A DNA stretch of 64,000 nucleotides from Paulownia fortunei (GCA_019321725.1 CM033120.1:12678278-12742277), one strand, 5' to 3'. Numbered from the stretch's first letter, positions 35,766-55,738 are shown. Made by a program: numbers and translations. Notes: generated from the sequence alone by a model not told the origin.

Positions 35766-37140
35766 GAGCATTTTAAGATATCTTTTATTATATTTTTGTG
35801 TTTCATTTTATATTTCACTTAAATTATAAGCGTCAAATTATATATAATCCATATAAATGTGCCTTTAAATAAATATTTATATGCTGACGTGTATATATAA
35901 TGTAAGATATAGGATTAAACTTACTACATTGAAAGGGTGACACTTGAAACAAATTATATGCATGCATGAGTTATGGGATACTTTGCCATTGAAGAAAGAC
36001 GGAATAAAGAATTTGTTTTTTTTTAATGTTTATTTATTTATTTAATTTTATGTATTTGAATATTGAATTTATCAAACTTATGATCAATGCATGCCGTTAG
36101 GTATTTTCTAAATATTTGTATATATATTTAGTATAAATTTTTCATTCAAGTGTACCATACACTTAGTGTATATGTAACATAAATAATACTAAGTATTTAG
36201 TGACAAGTTTGGATCCATTATGGCATTATATAGTGTGTATTATAACTTGTTTTTTTTTTTTTCAAATTTCGTTTATGTTTACGGATAGAACAGGGATTAA
36301 AATATGCACACAAAAAACTTTTGGAAAAATACGTCTTATGTTATTGATGTTGGACAATGATGTTTCAAGCAAAATATTAGCTGCCTAATTTCCCCTCCAG
36401 ACCAGGTATATTTGGAATTTGGGATTTTAAAAATACAAACATAGAGTACAACTTGTTTGGAATTTAGTTTTCTTTTTTCCTTTCGAAGTTTATTTAGAAA
36501 TCTGCAATCAATTTTCTTTTTTTCTTCTTTTCTCAAAAAATAAAATGCATAAAACTGTTCATGCAATAAAATTTGCTGCAATTCATATTCCTAAGCATAT
36601 ATATCTTAATTCTAAGCTAAATTTGGCACAAATTTGTTGAGAAAACATCATCTTCTGCTATTAGATCACTTCAAATAAATGCTACAGTATTTTGGGAATA
36701 ATTATTGACTTTATGGTTTAAATTTAAAGTAAAAACTACTCACCCAAGAAAAGCAAAAAAGAATAATTGAAGTGAAAAATAGAATTCTCTGCAATTCAAT
36801 ATTTTCTTTTGGGGAGCTACATCTACACGGGCCTGGCCCGGACTTAGCCAGACAAGGGCCCGGGCATATAAAGGCGAAGATGAGCCCGACCAAGCTGGGG
36901 CCGATGTTTGCCTCAACCTTCATGTTTCACCCAAGAAATTGATATACACCATATGTCATTGATAGGCACTTGTTGCAGGGGCAAATTAAACACAACATAT
37001 AGATTTTCAGACAAAATTGGGCACGAGTAGCAAATTAGCCAACCCATCTTAAATCCGTCCTTGAAAGATATTTAGAAAGTGCTGAAATTATATTGCATGC
37101 ACAACGAGGGAAATTGTATAGTACTTGCAGCCGAAGACCA
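35766..37140. other. Convergent intergenic region between the RALF and DnaJ-like genes
   Basis: This holds the 3' flanks of both converging genes and A/T-rich DNA. A G+C-rich patch at about 36815-36905 with GGGCCTGGCCCGG and GGGCCCGGGC phrases stands out and looks like a repeat fragment. No gene is seen. Confidence 0.45.
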
Positions 37141-40100
37141 TCAAAACAGCCACCATCGCCGCCTGCCCTGATTTCTCTGCAGCAAAATACGACAACGAGC
37201 CACATGAGATTGAGATGAGGCATCTCCAATGTTCATCAAACATGTAAATACATTTGCCCAAAGCAAGACTCCATTCCTTTCCAAGACTCCATTAGGTATG
37301 TGAGAATTCATTCAAAGTATGCCCAGCATCTTTTTCAGTATGACAAAATAGTAAAACAGATAGCTGCAAAACCAAGAAGGGGAGGCCAACCTTTTGGTCA
37401 TGATTCCTCTGAGATTGCAATACTATAGGCTGAGGAAGGACACTGTTGTCAATGTTTTGCAAGTAGGGCTTGACTTTCTCTTTCAGCATCTCGTTCAACT
37501 GAAAATTGAGTCATGAGCCAAAACATTATCACCCTTGAAATAAGTTTTTCAATAAAGTAGGCAAGCCAAGCATAATGTGAAAACATCATATAGACAGTAA
37601 TGTAGAATATTTTTACTGATGATAAAATGATATAGAATCATAAAATTGTAATAATCTGATAGACAACGTGATTGACAGATGATGGATGTCATATAGGTTT
37701 GTTGAAGGAGATTCACAAACATAGTATGATAACAACAGCTGAGTGGTTTAAATCCTGAAATGCTTCTTTGTTCAGCTTGCTATATTGATCGTGTGCCACT
37801 TGAGTCTTAGTCCCTCAAAATTGTGTTATAATGGATGCCCGATTAATAAGGGCCATTACTTGGGACATGATAAGCATCAAATACCAGGATAGCACCAACC
37901 ATGCCAACTAGTACAAATCCTCCCACAGTAGAGATAAATCTTTCCTATCTACTCTTTCTTATAGAACTTGAGAAAGAATCCAAGTCTAAACTCTCTCTCT
38001 CTCTCTTATATTTTCAAACTTGCTCTGTCTTACATGGCCATATGCAGGAAACCATATTTGTTGGAATGGCAGGGAATGCAAAAATGACGCAAATTCTTCC
38101 ATCGCCATTCCGCAGAACAGAATATGAGATGGAAGATCAACAAAACAGCAATATTGACATCTTTTGGCAAGAAATAATATGTACATGCAGGTCATTGTGT
38201 AGACCATATGAGTTATTATTTTGAATATTGTCAAGAAACATCCATGTTAAGAGGCACTAAAGCCCTTGAGAAATTTACTGACCTTCTCTTCACGCCACTT
38301 TGTTTCCCACTGTGCGTCCAATATTTTATCAGCAATTTCTCTTTGTGCATTAAGAAGAATTGTCATCTCGTATAGCTTCTTTGGATCTTTAAGGTCTTCT
38401 TCGGTCCAAGAAGATGCATTTAGTGGAAGGTCCAAGTCCTGCAAAATGCTTAAATTACCATATGTATTGGAAACAAAAGACTTTTCATGCTTGCAAAAAG
38501 TCAGAAGTAATGGTGATAGTCAATAATTTCTTTTCACTTCTGTCGAAAAGAAGAAATAAAATGTAGCAGTCCTGTGTGTTCAATTATGTAATAACCCAAG
38601 AGTCCACATTTACATAAAATAAGAGAATGCAATGGATAGGTGTTATGATATTCGCATGCAAAGGCATATACTTGTCCTAGAGACCATAAGAACACATGCA
38701 ACTTGACTTGCTTTAGCCAATAAAGAAAGTGATTTGCTCTGTAATATTCCGACGAATAACAAGGAAGAAAAACTTCCACTACAACTATTACACGATTTAA
38801 TTTCCGAACAATATTATGCTGACTCTGAAACCAGTTCTCAATTCCGACTACCAATACCACATAGTAATAAATGGAACTAGAAGCAGCAAGAAAACTCGAG
38901 AAAAATAAACATACCCCCCAATTGTGAGGCCGCGGGGGAGGATTAAGCTTCATTACTTCTGCCTCCAGAGCTTTCTTGGCCTTGTAGTATGGAATGTTTT
39001 TCACAACGACAGGATCATCCTTAGCACGGATGGGATCAATGGAGATTAAAGCCTGTCAATTTGATACTGTTAGCAGTGTAAATGACATGTCGATCAACTC
39101 CCTACATTGTTGAGGACTCAGGGGTGCCCACCAGAAGTCCCTTCCCAAATGGCAGGCTTTAGGATCACATCATTTTTTTTTTTCACATAAAGGTGCTTGG
39201 TAGGATACACACTAGGTACTCTTCCAAGGAAGAAAATCTTTGTCGGTAGAAAATCATCCTACCTCTTGCAAATACTCCCACCCGGGTTTTCGTTTGGCAA
39301 CTTCATCGCGGAGTTGATCATATCGCATAGATTCCTAAACAATGGAAAAGAAAATGTCAAATCATAAAACCATAAGAAAACATAGTATACAGAGCACACC
39401 ACAAGGAGCAATGCCAATGGTTTATAGAAAAAAGGGCTCCCAACTGCAGAAAGTGGACATTCCATTAGATCTCTTAAAATGTGTTAACACAACATCTCAG
39501 GGCCACATATGAGGATGCCAATGGTTTATGGTTGATCTTCAAGGCAAAAGCAACATTATCGTAATATCATGGACAAGAAAGCATAGTAAGCTGCATTTTT
39601 TCTTACAATTACAAATTCCACCATGATGCAATTGAAGACATGTATAGAATGAGAGAATGATATTTACCCAAGTTTTAACCCAGAAAAGGGAAAATGGAAA
39701 AATTACTCACCCACAAGATGAAATCAATATTTGGTTTCCTGGAGAATGAAGAGACCTTATAACTACAAAGGCTGCTTAAAGTCTACGTCCCAAACCAGAC
39801 AAGGATTAGGAGATGAATCAAAGGAGAAGGCATATATCAAACCCATAATATTATGTTAGAATTTTAGAGAGGTTGAACAATTATGCACATGCTTTCGGAC
39901 TTTCAGAGCATTCTTGATTTATGGTAGTTCATGTCCAGAATAAAGTAAGAAAAATGAGTAACACAAAATACATACCCTGTGTAGGCCTCTTTCACTTTCT
40001 AAAATATACTCTTCTTTGCTCTTTTAGTTCTAGACAAATACAGAGCTCAAACAAATGTGAATTTCTAGTTTCAGACATAGGTTAGATTGTCAAATAGTGT

Positions 40101-43100
40101 CTTAAGATTGTCTGCTTCATTTGACTAAGTGAGAAGGACATGAAAGAGCGATATATGTCAACCGAGTTCTTCAAAAATTTACAGAAAGGAAAGTGGACCT
40201 TGTATTGCCACCAAATTTTCTGCTTGACATCATCATCGTAATCAATACCTCCCACAATCTGAGGCAAGGTTATCAACCAAAATGCAGCAATGCTCGGGTC
40301 CTTCATACTGTGAACTATATGCTGCAAAAGTAAACCAAATCAGTAAACCCTGCAGGCAATATATTGAATCCAAGCCAAAGCTTCTACATTGAAATATGGT
40401 TGTAATATTAATCTGAGGAGTGAGACATCACGGATAGGAATGTGTCAGAAGAGAGAGACAGACAGAGACAGACAGGACTCCAATACCAATCAGTACACAA
40501 ACAAAAGTATAATGCCGGAACAACTTAAAATAGTAATGTGCATAAACATGCTACAAGGAAGTTCTTCTCTAACTTCCAAACTATACTCCAGCTACAAGCT
40601 TCCGTAAAGTAACCATAACTACAGTTAATATTCATATCCCATGCCACTTAAGTTAGAAGGGGATGGACCCGTTACAGGGAGGAAATTACGGCTGCAGGAG
40701 CACCAATAAGTTCAATTGCAATCAGCCACTACAGCAGCACAGGCACTTCAATACAAGGAAAAACATCAACGGAACAAATACAAAGTGTTGGACAATACGA
40801 AGTTCCCACAATTCAACTGTAACAGAAATCCTTTTGGGTATGCTTTGTAAGCATTTGAAGGCGTCTGTACTGCACGGACTAATTTCCACTTTCTTATATA
40901 AGCATGCAACCAAAATCTCATTTTTTATGATTCGACTGAGAGAAAAGCCAGCAACTAATAAAGCAATATCACACACTATATCTTGTAAGGAAGTAACAGA
41001 GAATTAAATAGCACTAACCTCATAAGGATAGTCCATCTTACGCAAGATGTTATAGGCTTTCCATGGAGGTTCCATTATCTGAGGAAATGGGAAAATAAAA
41101 CAGAAATTACTAACTAATAAACCAATAAGCTTAAGCATGAGATATATCAGCTATCTTATGCGCATGCAATTCAAATCATGAACTCCAACAAACATAAGCA
41201 TGGTGATGGTACATATCAGCTATTTATGCGCATGCAATTCATCATAAACTTCTTTCCACCCATTAGATTCAAACATTTTCCGAACATTAAGATCTAAAAA
41301 GCACCACAAAAATCAGAAAATAAATCAAGTGAGAATACAACAGCACCAAATCTTACATCATCGGCAGATATCCTAATTGGCAACTTGCCTTTGCATTCTG
41401 GACATTTCATCACCCCCTGCAAAACAAGATAAGTGACTCACGAGTGATCAAAGCTCAAAGATAAATGCCTTAGAAACCCTTACAGCTAAGGTCCACGAGG
41501 AACAGAATAGCTACAGGTATAGTTGCATTTTGTGGGTCATGATGGCAACTCAGAAACTCACTGTATCTTAAAACTTAGTAGCAAAATAAGTACAAGTACC
41601 TAACTAGCATGAAAAGGACCTCTTCACTAAAAACTGAACTTGGGAAATTATTGTCCCAGTCATCACTGCTCAAGGATAAAATACTGATAAAACTGTCATG
41701 TTAGGATTAGAAAGAGTTGCCAACAATCCCAACAGCTACAATTAGAAAATTCAAGGATGATGTGTTCCAACATATATGAATGTAGTTCTTACTGATCCAT
41801 CACAATTCGGACATTCTTTAGATGGCAACGGCAAATGAAGGTCAACACTTGAAGGAAGGTGAACCAACTCAGCTCGGTTTTCAGCAATCGCATCAGCAAT
41901 GTTTTCAGCTGTTGCCTTCTCTCCACTACAAGAGTATCGATAAAACACCAGAAATAAAGTATCATGCTAACAAAGTGAGATGTAAGAATTCACTGACAAA
42001 TGAAAAAATAACATCAATAACTACGATGGAGCATGGAGACAGCCACCATAGACACACAGGAAATCTAAACCATTGTATTTTGCATCACTACAATTGGTTA
42101 AAATATTACTGTGCTTTACTTTGTATCAGTTGGAATGCAATAAGTCATCATGATACCACTACTAATGAGCCAGAGAGAAGACAACAAGCATATGAGTGTT
42201 ACATACATAAATGCATTAGAAAAGCATGACATTTTCAATAGATAAACTATAGAAAATCAAGTGTCTATAAACCACAATAAAACTGGTAAAGAATCTTATA
42301 AACCATTAATTTAGCCTCCTTATGCTTTACAATGCATTAGTGTTGGCCTACCTTCTCAAAGCATAATTTTTCACTTGATATTGAACCTTTCCTGAGCCTC
42401 TGCACATGGTACATTGCATGGCCTGCCATCCACTGCAGGTCCGACAATTCCTGCATTTCAAAGATCGAGCATTCATTTTTATCAACTTATCTAATTAGCT
42501 ACAAGGCACAACATATTTAATGAGATAGTTGAAGATGTAGAGCTAATAATTATTATTGGTTTTCCTTCAAAAACTTCAACACAAAAACTCTGTTCAGTTC
42601 GCACTTATAAAATCTGACATAATTTATGATGGGTTTGATCACATGGACATGGAAGGTATGAGCCTTCCAGAACAAAGCAAATATGCTTTTTTCTGAACTA
42701 GAGGACCTACACTTTGTGTGGTTGAGGTGAAATTGAAAGTGTAAAGAGTAACGAAAGTATAAGTAGAAGTATATAAATGCATCCACTTGCTGGGTAAGAG
42801 ATGATAATAGGTGAAGAAGTGAAATTGACAGAGTAAGAAACCCCTCATAAGCCAAATTTTGTTGTCCAAAGTTGGGATAAGAGGAAGTGTATGGGTCAAA
42901 AGACATAAAATGGGTGAACCAATAAAAATGAAAAATAATCTCTCCTTTTCCCTCCCTTTCCTCTTCACTCTCATTGAACAAATAAAGCATTAGTGATATC
43001 ATGGAAGAGCACCATGCTTTCATTTATAGTTGGATGATTTTGCACAGCTAAGTTTGAAACAAGCAAGTGAAATTAGGTAGAGGCTTAAGTAAAGGAAAGA

Positions 43101-44858
43101 AGCTTATCACAAAGTTTTAAATATTGTCATTGGTCCATTGGCTTCATTTTCAACTTCAAGTCATTGAAACACTACTATCTAATTCCAAAGTCCAATGGAG
43201 TATGGTCATCAGTCTTGGCTGTTTTTTACATCAAGATGCTTCAAAAGCATGAAATAGGGCCTAGGCGCAATCTAATGGGCTCTCCAACAGTCTTTTGCAG
43301 CCAAAGCATTTCCACCTCATCACAAATAGAGATGCAAAATTTCATTGCACACACCACTTGATAGAAGTGAAAAAATATGTATACATATACATATATATCT
43401 ATATTGCTAATCAACTGCCCCTCCTATTCGAAAAAATTGATTATCCCCCACGCTATAGAACTTAATGTTTTAGCTTGTTGAAATTAAACTCGATAGCTTT
43501 ATAATCACTATATGCATAATCAGAGGGACCCAAAACTTAAAGCCAGCAAAAGCTATACAAAGTTAGTTAAAAATCACCTCTGGCACAAAACCTTCTTTCC
43601 CAGTTCGAACGCAATATCATAAGTCCCAAGTGTAGCAATGGCCTGAAATCAACTCATGGATTAATGAATAACATTGGATGAATCCATCAGAGCATCAAAA
43701 TAAAATATAAACAGCCCCTTTTTTCCCAAAGAGAAAAAAAAGTGCTCTTCAACGAAAAGTGATGAAAACTAGCTGAGCTTTATATTTTCTTACAGAGCTC
43801 ACTAAAATAATATATCAACACTATTTCAATTCAGACAAAAACATATGCCAGTAAATGACATATAAAAATGACCCCAAGTATTTCTGTCCTTCCTGTGATT
43901 ACATAGTTATAAATTGGAAACAGGGATCTAATTAAAATGCAGAAGAGGCTGCTAAAATGTGTTCAGTGCCCAAATCAATGTTAAATACATGAAATTGGAA
44001 GGCACTTAGTTAGGGTCATTAGTAATGTTATTTAACATTTTGAAGAGATGCATATCATGTGTTTGAGCAGTATCCAAGCAATGGCAGCACTTAATTTTTC
44101 ACTTGCAATTTAACAGTCTAAGAAACAATCAGGAATGCAACAACACAAGAAGTTAGAACCAAGCAAGAGGTCCCATAAACCCTTTAAACAAACAAATCCA
44201 AATTTTAAATGAGGAAACGCTTTTGCAGGTAATTGCCATATTGCACGATAAACCCTTTGGACAAAACAGTTGTATCCTGGCATCTTCGATTGTTCTTTGC
44301 TATTCTAACTACACCTAATTCACATAATTGTCCAACGTCCAACTGAGAATTTAGAGTGCAACCCATTTCAAGAAAAACTAGGTATCAGCCAATCGATAAT
44401 TCCAATTTTCCATTGTTTTCCCGAAAAAAGTCTAGTTCATAGGGCCTTTACAGAATAGAAGCACTGCCTCTACAAATGATCTTCTGACTAACACTATGGA
44501 CAATGCCCCACTGGGAAAACTTAAAAATCACCCCAAAATATCCAACTTTTCCCCTAAAAAACACAACCTTTTCGACATACAGCTACACAAACAGACACAT
44601 GACTGTACGAAAGAGATAAAGAGGGCAACATACGAAAATGGCAGAGTAAGAGAGCTTGGAGATGAATTCCGGGACGCCAAAGCCACGCGGGGCAGAGCCA
44701 GCGATGTCGAAGGGGAGAGTGAATGGCGAAAGCACCACCTTAACGGGGAAGTCGAGGATGTCCATCAGTTGCTGCCCATAGCGCCGCGTGAAGAGCTTGT
44801 ACTGCAGGTCCACGAATTTTTTTATGCTCTTCACGAGCTTGTCTGTCCCTCGAGACAT
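37141..44858 (-). CDS. Conserved plant protein with DnaJ-type CxxCxG zinc-finger motifs
   Basis: Twelve exons in transcript order (44858-44634, 43642-43578, 42450-42352, 41925-41793, 41416-41357, 41078-41019, 40321-40199, 39334-39263, 39052-38915, 38438-38283, 37498-37391, 37176-37141) give 424 residues in an unbroken frame. Four CxxC pairs are present: C99/C102 and C110/C113, then C168/C171 and C179/C182. The first two pairs and C179/C182 carry the CxxCxG style of the DnaJ Cys-rich zinc domain, but no J domain (HPD) is present. The C-terminal half is charged and helical, and the protein ends in a basic-aromatic tail, GRRRWWLF. It resembles plant proteins annotated as dnaJ-related chaperones; its role is unknown to me. 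The donor after exon 7 (GTCCAC) is a weak GT site. It is divergent from DEP1, 1.5 kb apart. Confidence 0.88.
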
Positions 44859-46363
44859 TTTTGGCCGCTATCAACGTTGGAATGGAAGGGAATTTGAAGG
44901 AGAAGATGACGCAGTGCGGATAATACTGGGGGATGGGTTCAATAGTTTTTTGGATTCGGTTTGGTTGTCTGAGTGTTTGGTTTGTTGGGGTTTTGGTGCA
45001 AATTTGTTCTTGTGACCAAACAACACTTTCTTTATTTTTTTTTTTTTTTTCTCTTCTATTAGAGACATCTGTTCATGTTACTAGTTGGTTTGGTTTGGGG
45101 CAATAATGAGGTCGATTTAAGGTAAATTTGTGCAGAAATGAATTTTTTTAAAAAAAAGTATTTTGAGACGTAAACTTAGTGTCGAAAATTTTTTTATTAT
45201 TTTAAAAATATTAAAAAATATATTTTTTAAATTAAAATAAATTTAAAAATAAAAATTTAAAATCAATTTTGAATTATTTATACTCACTTTATTGTCATTC
45301 TTTATTTTACTTGATAACTTTTCAATTTTGGTAATAAGATTAGAAATTCTAACTTAAGATTGATTGTAAACCATATATGTCAAAAATTTAGTAAAGTTGC
45401 TTAATTGGTATGTTTGTGGGCTGTGGTGGTGACTGGGAAGGTGTTCTCTTATTAAATAAAAATTATGGTTCAAATTGAAAGTTAACAGTGATTATAATTT
45501 ATATTGTTGTACTTAATTAGAGCTGCATGCTAATCATCTTGACGATGGAATGTTTGTGATTTTTCCAAGTAGAATAAGTAAATTGAAACTCCCTTAGACA
45601 ATTCATAAAAATATAAATATAAAAAATTGAGACCCTCTAACATGATCATTATTTATGCCCAACTGCTAATCTTTTTCTTGAGCAAAATATGATTTAATTA
45701 TGGCTGTACTAATTCTGTTACTCCTACATAATACTTACACACAATAATGGCACTATATTTTTTTATGATCTCATTTTTCACCTCATTTAATATTGAATAT
45801 ATTTATGGTTGATAAAATATAGGTAAGAACAATTGTTTTATGTCAAAAAAAATTATAATATTTATTTTGTATATTCGATCAATAATTCTTAAAAAAGCTA
45901 ATATTATTTCCAATACAAGGAAGTTAAATCAACACCTCAAAATCAAATTCTAACCTAAAGTTGAAGGCTCAATTGTTTTTTTCTTGTAAGTAAAGAAAGA
46001 AGAGCAATTTTTTTTTTGAAAGGAGAAAGAAAAGCGATTAATCTCCTCTTTCTTGGTTTCTACTTGTAACTTAATAGTTTTATTTTTTGACCAGCATAAA
46101 CGAACCATTAATACAGAAAAATTAAAACAGTAATAAAGTCGAGATATGGAAGAACCAAGATTTGGTAAAATAAAATTAGTCACCGCTGAGCTGACAATTT
46201 CTCCCCATAAACAAAACATAAAGCAAAAACATCAGAAAGCATCATTGAGCGTGGCCACTGTCCACACCCAGCCCTATACACAGGCAAACACATATATACA
46301 CCTATATATACAACCGCGGCTACAGCTTCAGCAGCCCCACTTGCCATTAACGGAACTGTGGAA
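44859..46363. other. Divergent promoter region between the DnaJ-like gene and DEP1
   Basis: About 1.5 kb separates the two start codons. The part next to the DnaJ-like gene is of mixed composition and the middle is A/T-rich. A TATATATA stretch at 46303-46310 lies only about 55 bases before the DEP1 ATG and could be its TATA box, implying a very short leader, or it may lie within the leader. A tRNA-like phrase near 45398-45475 (TAATTGGTATG, then GGTTCAAATTG) may be a SINE trace. Confidence 0.4.
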
Positions 46364-52386
<6,023 letters not shown>

Positions 52387-52432
52387 GACCAGTTTTAAAC
52401 ATACAGTCATCTGTAAAGTTGTGTAACAATCA

Positions 52433-52438
52433 AATAAA
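52433..52438 (+). terminator. Polyadenylation signal of DEP1
   Basis: A perfect AATAAA begins 47 bases after the DEP1 stop codon, in U-rich 3' flank. It fits a near-upstream element for cleavage and polyadenylation. Confidence 0.6.
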
Positions 52439-54705
52439 AATTCAACACGCTTTTCTTGAGGCTAGCTTTTGGCAACTCTGGTTTTGTTCTTTGTTTTAAA
52501 AAAAGGATTTCTTGTCATTTTTTCCCATCTCTCTTTCTGTTTTTTTTTTTTTTCTTTTCCTTATGGATCTGTTCTTTCCAAATCATTCCAGTTCTAATTA
52601 GTTTTGTACAAAATTACACAACCAAGAGAACAAATTGAATTGGAAAATGACCAGCATTTTCTCCCCTCTATTTAGTCAATCAAATAATCATCCCTGGGTT
52701 TACTTCACTTTCAATCATCATAACATGTTCCACTCTCTCCCCCCAACTCCACCCGTGAAACTTTTGCTCTCGTTTCATTCAATATTATTGAATCATAAAC
52801 ATACCACTGTCTATAGTCTAATGAATATTTCTTGTTTTGTATCACTCTCCATAATTCAATTACCAGTAGTGAAATTTTTTTACTCTCGTTTTATTCGAAT
52901 CCATTAAATTAAAAAAATACCACTCTCTATAGTACTAACAATCATTTCTCGTTTCATCCACTACCACTAAATTAATAAATTATTATTTTTTATAATTCAA
53001 CGATCAATAATGAAAGCAACAAAATAACCCTACCCGTGCCCCTTTTGGACCCTCTTTTTTACCTTCTCTGTGTCTCTATCTCCAACAGCTGGTTAGTCAA
53101 GCTACACACTCAGTGTTTTTTAGTTGTGGCATAAAGAAAAACAATCTTTAGCTTAGCCAGTTTGAAGGGTCACTTGAGAAAATTTTTATTTAATGAGTTT
53201 CCTGCCTACTCCACCATGGTTTAAAGTTTGAAGGAAGTAATTAATCTGGACATAAAACCGACCAAACAATTGTTTTTTAAGCCAAATTTTATTCAAACTT
53301 GTCACTAAGAATTAGTGTTAAATACAAACATAATCTTCTATTACAAATTTTTAAATTCCAATTTTAGTGTTGGCCTAATGATTTTACTGATTATGAATTT
53401 TTTGATATTTCGACGATTATAAAAAAAAAAAAGGGAAAAGAATGTGGTCTGTCTAAGAGACATTATACCTTTTCGGGGAAATCCATGATGATTTAGGGCT
53501 TATCCGGGCGCATTTTGACCCAATTATGGGTTATTAGACTAAGTTTTCATTAGTCCATCTAATGAAGCACTAATTTGTACTCCCATCACTCAGAAAATTT
53601 GGTGGGATGGAATTTATGCGCACTGAATGCTCCTTTTCTTGTATTCGAGCACAATTTTGAATTAGAGAATTTTCCTTTTTTTTTTTTTTTTTTCAAATCT
53701 CACACACAAAGATAAAAAGCGATACCATAAAGTTAAAAAATTTCAATAATAGCTCTACTTTAAATAATTTTGAGTTAAAACGTAATATTTATTTTGAATT
53801 ATTATAATAAATTTGACTCATTCAGATATTTGAAAGTTTTTAAAAAATTTAAAATTCTTAATTTTAGATCTTTTAATTCAAAGCGTGTAACCTTAAAAAT
53901 TGAGTTGCACCATTAGCATTAATCTTCCTTCTTGATACTACACATTCATGTTTTAAAAAATGGATCAAATCGATTGGTTCAATCGAAAATTGATTGTCGG
54001 TCCAGTCCATTTGACCATAAAAATCTGGTTAAAACCAATTAAAAATCGGATAAAATCTATCAAAAATCAACGGGTAATTTTTTTATTTTTATAGTTTTTA
54101 GAAAGCTTAAACTTGATATTTAGTTATATAGATTTTGGACTTTATTATGTGTTTTTTAATTGGTTATTTATCTTTTTTTGTTATCTTTAAAAATAGTACA
54201 TTATAATTGTTCAATTATTTTATTTTATTATATTATCATTTTATATAATATAATAAAAAATATAATTAATTTATATTATACCAATCAGACCGAATATTGA
54301 ACCAATGATCGATAACAAATTTAATTTATTTACTGATTCAATTATCAAAATACTAATACACATAGCTTATGCAACATGTGGTTTAATGATTTCTTGCATT
54401 TTTGGCCTACATTTCTCAATATATATATATATATATAATAATTAAATACTCTCTCCAATCATTTTAATGTGTTTTATATGTGTGAAACACACATAATACA
54501 ATGCAAAAGTGCAATCAAATCTCACTTGACTCAGAAAAAAACTCTAGTCCCAAATGGTGTGGAACTTATAAAGCTTTTATGACTAAGAAAAATGGGTCTC
54601 TAACACAAAACACATACAAATTATGCAATCCATTTTGCTGATACCATATATACTTTTAACTTTTCCTTTATTTTGCTGAAACTCAAAGAATCTGCATTTG
54701 ATACC
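52439..54705. other. Intergenic DNA downstream of DEP1
   Basis: No gene supported. A/T-rich, with a repeat-derived block at about 53957-54330 (annotated separately) and an (AT)n run at 54420-54436. Phrases around 52640-52990 resemble one another (CACTCTC, then CGTTTCATTC or CGTTTTATTC, then AATTAA), suggesting a diverged short tandem duplication. Confidence 0.45.
53957..54330 (+). repeat. Dispersed repeat, copy A (inverted relative to 62325-62690)
   Basis: The reverse complement of this segment matches 62325-62690 over most of its length. Shared landmarks include TTTTAAAGATAA, AGATAAATAA and AAAATCTA, in the same order and spacing. It starts with a phrase of the type GGTTCAATCG and ends near TGAACCAATGATCG. 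It is non-coding and probably a non-autonomous DNA element. Confidence 0.55.
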
Positions 54706-54712
54706 ATTTCTT

Positions 54713-55434
54713 TGGGTTAATTACACTTTCACCCCAGTTACTTTGGGTAATTACCCGCACACCTCCCTTTTAGGTTTCGAAATTACAAGCGCACTCTTTG
54801 ACTGATGGAAGTAGGTCAAAATTGATGGAATATGCCAAAAAGACAATTTTACCCTCAACTAAAATCAAATGAAAAATGTTGCAATAGTCACAAGGATGTA
54901 AATTTAATGTTGCGAGTTCACATTATTTTAACTCCTTATACAATTTGCATGATATTGAAAGTACTAAGTTGCATGATATTGAAAGCTTTAGTACTTGCTA
55001 ATTTACATTATTCTTACAAAACAACCCTGTCACCATAACTATGCTTTCAAGCAAAATTAATATCCTATAAAGTTCTCTTCACACTGCTCTAATATAGTCA
55101 CATTAAACTTCATGGTGCACTTCATGAATTGCAAAATTACCAACCTGAAAATGCAATATGGTGTTAGGAAACATCAGAAGTATCCTAGCAAAATACACTT
55201 CGTACTCGTATTAGTTTTTAAAATTACAAAAACTTAAGGGTATTTTGGTCATAAAAAATACAACACGATCCTTTAAGGTGACGACATAAAAATATGTGAG
55301 GGCAATCTGAGAAGTTCATAAAAATTCTGATAATGATGTCATGAATTTACATTGTAAGACGTAGATAAGTTACAAGGGAGGTATGTGTAATTCCGAAATT
55401 AAGAGGGGGTTTATTTAGTTATCTAAGTATCCCA
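54713..55434. mobile_element. Non-autonomous TIR element with diverged long arms and ATTTCTT duplication
   Basis: The left end is TGGGTTAATTACACTTTC and the reverse complement of the right end is TGGGATACTTAGATAAC. Further inward, both arms share an ordered series of phrases (AATTACAC or AATTACCC, then ACCTCCCTT). ATTTCTT occurs directly outside both ends (54706-54712 and 55435-55441), a 7-bp or, counting one more ambiguous T, 8-bp target duplication. The 722-bp body codes for nothing recognisable. It is probably a hAT- or Mutator-related MITE. Confidence 0.5.
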
Positions 55435-55685
55435 ATTTCTTTTTTCCCACAACCACGCCAAAATAAAAATAAAAAATGGCAATAAATATTCATACCACTT
55501 GATGATGATAGGTTAACTATAATTGTTTCTGACTTTCTGTACCTGCACATATGCCGAGAATACGAATTTGATCCTCCATTAGCATTTGTTTCATGAATTT
55601 TATCCTAAATGGATTATTCTTGATACTGGTCAATTTTTTTTTTAATTTACAGAAAACAAAATATACCAATGATAATAATGGTGGC

Positions 55686-55738
<53 letters not shown>
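55686..55738. repeat. (AAT)n microsatellite
   Basis: About 17 perfect AAT units. A short frame crossing it would encode a polyasparagine run and is not a gene. Confidence 0.95.

Noticed and set aside
35385..35771. 128-codon minus-strand frame over RALF
   Set aside because: Antisense to the RALF precursor, whose signal peptide, RRQL site and cysteines are all in place on the plus strand.
38534..39004. 156-codon minus-strand frame
   Set aside because: Only its first 30 or so codons are real exon 9; the remainder is read-through into the intron past a good GTATGT donor.
42553..43023. 156-codon minus-strand frame inside the DnaJ-like gene
   Set aside because: It falls wholly within the intron between exons 2 and 3 of that gene and has no recognisable domain.
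45398..45475. tRNA-like phrase with box A and box B
   Set aside because: It cannot be folded by eye into a proper cloverleaf with acceptor stem and anticodon arm, so it is not called a tRNA gene.
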